Source of the DNA: Pantoea vagans | GTDB lineage: Bacteria; Pseudomonadota; Gammaproteobacteria; Enterobacterales; Enterobacteriaceae | Length of the DNA stretch: 64,000 nt | Assembly: GCF_001506165.1 (NCBI RefSeq) | Contig: NZ_CP011427.1 | Coordinates: 2,170,001-2,234,000 of the forward strand | Direction: 5' to 3' | Shown: positions 60,463 through 64,000 of the stretch, piece by piece | How positions within the stretch are numbered: position 1 is the stretch's first letter | Layout: the number at the start of each line of letters is the position of its first letter | Notes under the pieces: generated by a model | Databases searched by the model: none | What the model was told of the DNA's origin: nothing | The model's input: only the letters and a program-made list of their open reading frames with translations | Position numbers and translations under genes: made by a program

Positions 60463-60867
60463 ATGACGCTTACCGTCTCGGCCTGGTTACAACACAAAAT
60501 CGATGAATATAAGTTTTCGGTGCGTGATATCACCGTAGACTTCTATATGGCTCAGGCTAAGCTCAACCGCACCGATTGTACTATCGACCAACTGCGCCGC
60601 TTTAACGATACCTGCCTCGACATGGCCGAAATCTGCGAACTGAACGGCGACGATCAAAGCTATTTGCATGCCATGGGCAAGCTCCATCACCGCTTGGTGC
60701 AGGAGATGGGCAATGCCGATCGCGACCGTTTGTTCCGTATTCAGGCTTATCAACTGGCGCGCCTGTCGTTGACTCGCTTGTGTCATCAACTGGCGCTCAG
60801 CGGCCAGTGGGACCAAGCCACCAGCCTGCAAAGTGATTTCGTCCGTCACGCAGGCTGGATATTCTAA
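60463..60867 (+). CDS. Uncharacterised Fur-controlled protein
   Basis: 134 residues, no signal peptide or membrane span. Sequence begins MTLTVSAWLQHKIDEYKFSV, is strongly helical, with five Cys (DCT, TCLD, ICELN, LCHQ) of which none form a known motif. I do not recognise a family. It lies between the suf operon and ydiJ, divergent from sufA and convergent with ydiJ, directly behind a near-perfect Fur box, so it should be made in iron starvation. Not in the E. coli order at this point (ydiH lies nearby there, but this is not it). Function unknown. Confidence 0.8.
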   Translation: MTLTVSAWLQHKIDEYKFSVRDITVDFYMAQAKLNRTDCTIDQLRRFNDTCLDMAEICELNGDDQSYLHAMGKLHHRLVQEMGNADRDRLFRIQAYQLARLSLTRLCHQLALSGQWDQATSLQSDFVRHAGWIF

Positions 60868-60897
60868 TCCAGCTTTGTGACGTCTACTACAATTTGT

Positions 60898-63800
60898 TTA
60901 CATCATTTCCAGCAGCGCTTGCAGTGGATGCCGCATGCCATTGCCTTCTGCTCGTTTGACCTGACTACGGCACGAGAAGCCAGTTGCCAGACAACGCTGA
61001 CGCGGTAGCTTCTGCAACTGTGGATGCCATGAAAGCGCATAAATCCCCAGTGAATTCTCCAGGTTTTTACTTTCGTGGCCGTATGTGCCGGCCATGCCGC
61101 AGCAGCCGACATTGACGTTTTCCAGCTTAGCGCCGAAGCGCGCAAAAATATCCTGCCATTGGTTGGGAGTGGAGGGCAGCGCGGTTACTTCTGTACAGTG
61201 TGCGAACAGATACCAGGCTTCCCCACTGGCCATTTGCACGGTGCGCGAGTCTGTCGCTTGCTGTAACCATTCGTGAACCAGTTGCACCTGGAACTCACCT
61301 CGCTGCTCGCCCAGGACTTCTTTATATTCGTCGCGATAGCACAACACGGTGGCCGGATCGACGCCGACCATGGGCATACCCAGTTTTGCCACGCGGTTAA
61401 GAAGTTCTGCAGTTTTAGTGGCGGTACGTGCAAAACGCTGCAGGAAGCCCTTCACGTGTTGCGCTTTGCCATTAGGTGAAAACGGCAGCAGCACTGGGCG
61501 ATAGCCCAGCTTTTCAATCAGCTTCACGAAATCAGTCACTAACTTGGCTTCGTAATAGCTGGTGAAAGGATCCTGCACCACCAGCACGCAGTCTTCACGC
61601 TGAGCCACATCCATCGCTTCGAGCTGCTCCAGCGTCAGGCTCATCGCCGGATGACCACTGAGCTGCTGTTTCAGGCTCGGAGATGAGAGCAGCGGCAGAT
61701 CCACCATGCCGATATGGGTTTGACTCAACTCGCGAACCCATGGCTGCTTGAGAAAGAAGTTGAACACTTTCGGCGCTTTTGCCATTAACGGCGCATAACT
61801 CTCCACCGTTGCCACCAAATGATCGCTCACCGGGCGCAGATAGCGGGTGTGATACAGCTGCAGGAAGCGCGAGCGGAAACTCGGCACATCTATCTTTATC
61901 GGACACTGGGTCGAACAGGCTTTGCAGGCGAGGCAACCGGACATGGCCTCTTTGACTTCATGCGAGAAATCATATTCGCCCTGTTTCGCGTGCCAGGAGT
62001 TACGGGTGCGTTGAATCAAGGTACGCAGACTGGCGCCCTGCTTCGGCAGTGCCTGCTCCAGCTGAGAGGGATCAACGCCCTGCTCTGACAACAAACGCAG
62101 CCACTCACGCGTTAATGTGGCACGGCCTTTTGGAGAATGGATACGGTTGCGGGTAATTTTCATGGATGGGCACATCGGGCTGCGCGCATCAAAGTTGAAG
62201 CATAAACCGTTACCGTTGCACTCCATGGCTCCCCGCCAGTCGTTACGCACGGTGACCGGGATCTGGCGATCATAGGTGCCACGTTTGACGGCATCCACCT
62301 GCATCATCGGCTCACTGCAGCCAAAAGGTGTGCAGATTTTGCCAGGATTCATGCGATTATCCGGGTCAAAAGCGGCTTTGATGCGTCGCAGTTCGTTGAA
62401 CAGGGTTTCACCGAAGAAGGCTGGACTGTACTGGGCGCGGAAACCTTTGCCGTGCTCGCCCCACAGTAATCCGCCGTAGCGAGCCGTTAGCGCCACCACT
62501 TCATCGGAGATTTGTTTCATTAATAGCTCTTGCTGCGGGTCGCACATATCCAGCGCCGGGCGCACGTGCAGCACCCCCGCATCAACGTGACCAAACATGC
62601 CATAGCTCAAACCATGGCTGTCGAGTAAGGCACGGAAATCGACAATGTAATCGGCTAACTGCTCTGGTGGGACAGCGGTATCCTCGACAAACGGAATCGG
62701 CTTGGCACGCCCTTTCGCGTTACCCAACAGGCCTACGGCTTTTTTGCGCATATTGTAGATGCGCTCAATGCCGCCCAAATCGTTACACAGCTGATAGCCA
62801 ATCACGCCGCCTTGCTGTTGCTGCATCAGCTCATCCAGCCGTGCACACAAACTCTTGACCTGGTGTTCAATCAGTTCACCATCGTCACCGGCAAATTCAA
62901 CGATGTTCAGGCCGAGCATCTCTTTGTCAGGCACATCAGTAATCAGCTCTTTCACTGAATGCCACACGATATCTTCGCGCGCCAGGTTCAGCACTTTTGA
63001 ATCCACGGTTTCGACAGACAGTGCTTTGGCTTCGACCATAAAGGGCGCATTACGCAGCGCGGAGTCAAACGAGTCATATTTGATATTGACGAGATGCCGT
63101 ACTTTCGGAATGGGTGTGATATCGAGGCGCGCTTCGGTGATGAAGGCCAGCGTCCCCTCGGCACCACACAACAAGCGCGTCAGGTCAAAGGTTTGCAAAT
63201 CATCACTGAACACGTGACGCAGGTCGTAGCCCGTCAGGAAGCGGTTCAGTTTGGGGAATTTTTCCAGAATCAGCTCGCGCTGACCGCGGCAACGATTGAG
63301 CACTTCATGATAGATGCGCCCTTCCGCAGTCGGGGTGGCGGCCATTTGCTCTGCCAGCGTGGTCGGCATCGCGCGGGTATCAAGAATATCGCCGCCGATT
63401 AATACGGCGCGCAAACCTTCAACGTGATCGGAGGTTTTGCCATACACCAGAGAGCCTTGACCAGAAGCATCGGTGTTTATCATGCCCCCTAAGGTCGCGC
63501 GGTTACTGGTAGAGAGTTCAGGCGAGAAGAAAAAGCCATAAGGCTTCAGCCAGGCATTCAGTTGATCTTTCACCACGCCCGCTTCAACGCGCACCCAACC
63601 CTGTTCAGGATTAATTTCCAGGATGCGATTCATATAGCGCGACATGTCGACCACGATACCCTGATTCAGTGATTGACCATTCGTGCCGGTGCCCCCCCGC
63701 GTGGGGCGAAGGTCAGGCTGCTGAACCGCTCCTCGCCAGCCAAACGCGCAATCAACGCGACATCGGCGGTCGAGCGTGGGAACAGCGCTGCATCAGGTAA

Positions 63801-63950
63801 CAGCTGATAAATGCTGTTATCGGTAGAAAGTGATAGCCGATCGGCATAGCTCGTGGCGGTATCACCGGTAAATCCTTGCTCTTTTAATGACTGCAGGAAT
63901 GTCAGCACCCGTTGAACGAGGCCGGGTGCCTGGGAAATCTGTGGGATCAT
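60898..63950 (-). pseudogene. ydiJ: FAD-linked oxidase / Fe-S protein YdiJ, frameshifted near the N-terminus
   Basis: The first 82 residues (MIPQISQAPGLVQRVLTFLQ ... LTFAPRGG) leave the frame and stop; the remaining ~918 residues (from VDMSRYMNRILEINPEQG) follow in another frame to 60898. The break is in a G7 run on the coding strand (C7 at 63692-63698): eight Gs restore PRGGGTGTNGQSLNQG. The joined protein is about 1017 residues (E. coli 1018): FAD-binding PCMH domain, FAD-linked oxidase C-terminal domain, then 4Fe-4S motifs (CLACKACSTQCP) and CCG domains. E. coli YdiJ is reported as a D-2-hydroxyglutarate dehydrogenase. Real null or sequencing error. Confidence 0.9.
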
Positions 63951-63968
63951 TATTGCGCGACCGAGATG

Positions 63969-63984
63969 TTGTAAACGTTTGCGT
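63969..63984. promoter_or_regulatory. PurR-box-like site at the right edge, upstream of ydiJ
   Basis: TTGTAAACGTTTGCGT has the right half of the PurR operator (AAACGTTTGCGT) intact and a degenerate left half. In E. coli the divergent neighbour ydiK is a PurR target, so this site probably serves a ydiK just beyond the window. Confidence 0.6.
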
Positions 63985-64000
63985 GGTTATTTTTTTCAAC

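Overview
The window is chromosomal DNA from an enterobacterium, most likely Erwiniaceae (Pantoea or Erwinia type). Nearly every protein aligns residue by residue, from memory, with Escherichia coli K-12 counterparts. From about 10.8 kb to the right edge the gene order is that of the E. coli 36-38 min region: cnu-ydgK-rsxABCDGE-nth-dtpA-gstA-pdxY-tyrS-pdxH-mliC-anmK-slyB/slyA-ydhIJK-sodC-ydhF-ydhL-nemRA-gloA-rnt-grxD-mepH-ynhF-purR-punR/punC-cfa-ribE-mdtK-tRNA-Val-pykF-lpp-ldtE-sufESDCBA-ydiJ. Breaks from that order are an eptA gene, an alcohol-dehydrogenase-like gene, a CTP-synthase-like amidotransferase, an extra LysR regulator, an IS481-family element, and the absence of lhr and sodB from their E. 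coli positions.

Layout. 0-4.5 kb: arabinose genes, with araF (cut by the left edge) divergent from araBA; no araD follows. 4.55-5.58 kb: a repeat island with one large palindrome, then a 213-bp unit repeated about 3.8 times, then a short palindrome. 5.6-10.1 kb: ytfQ-ytfR-ytfT-yjfF galactofuranose-type ABC transporter on the minus strand, with LacI-type and CRP-like sites upstream. 10.8-18.4 kb: cnu, ydgK, the Rsx electron-transfer complex and nth. 18.4-25.4 kb: accessory stretch with oxidoreductase, amidotransferase with a PurR box, frameshifted dtpA, LysR, gstA and the IS. 25.4-29.9 kb: vitamin B6 genes with tyrS, mliC and anmK. 30.1-36.8 kb: slyB, slyA, an aromatic-acid-type efflux pump, sodC and ydhF/L. 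37-43.4 kb: eptA, nemRA, gloA, rnt, grxD, mepH and the 29-residue ynhF. 43.6-50.6 kb: purine regulation (purR, punR, punC), then cfa, ribE and mdtK. 50.8-54.4 kb: three tRNA-Val genes, pykF, lpp and ldtE. 54.5-64 kb: the suf iron-sulfur operon, an uncharacterised gene behind a near-perfect Fur box, and frameshifted ydiJ.

Two genes, dtpA and ydiJ, are broken only by a one-base change in a homopolymer (A6 and G7), which suggests sequencing error as much as mutation. The regulatory DNA is unusually readable: three PurR boxes, two NemR operators, a SlyA box, a Fur box, a Cra site and a tRNA promoter. No CRISPR array, prophage or defence island was seen. The best candidates for new biology are the Fur-controlled 134-residue protein at 60.5 kb, the amidotransferase with a PurR box at 19.4-20.3 kb, and the palindromic and tandem repeat families at 4.6-5.6 and 24.0 kb.
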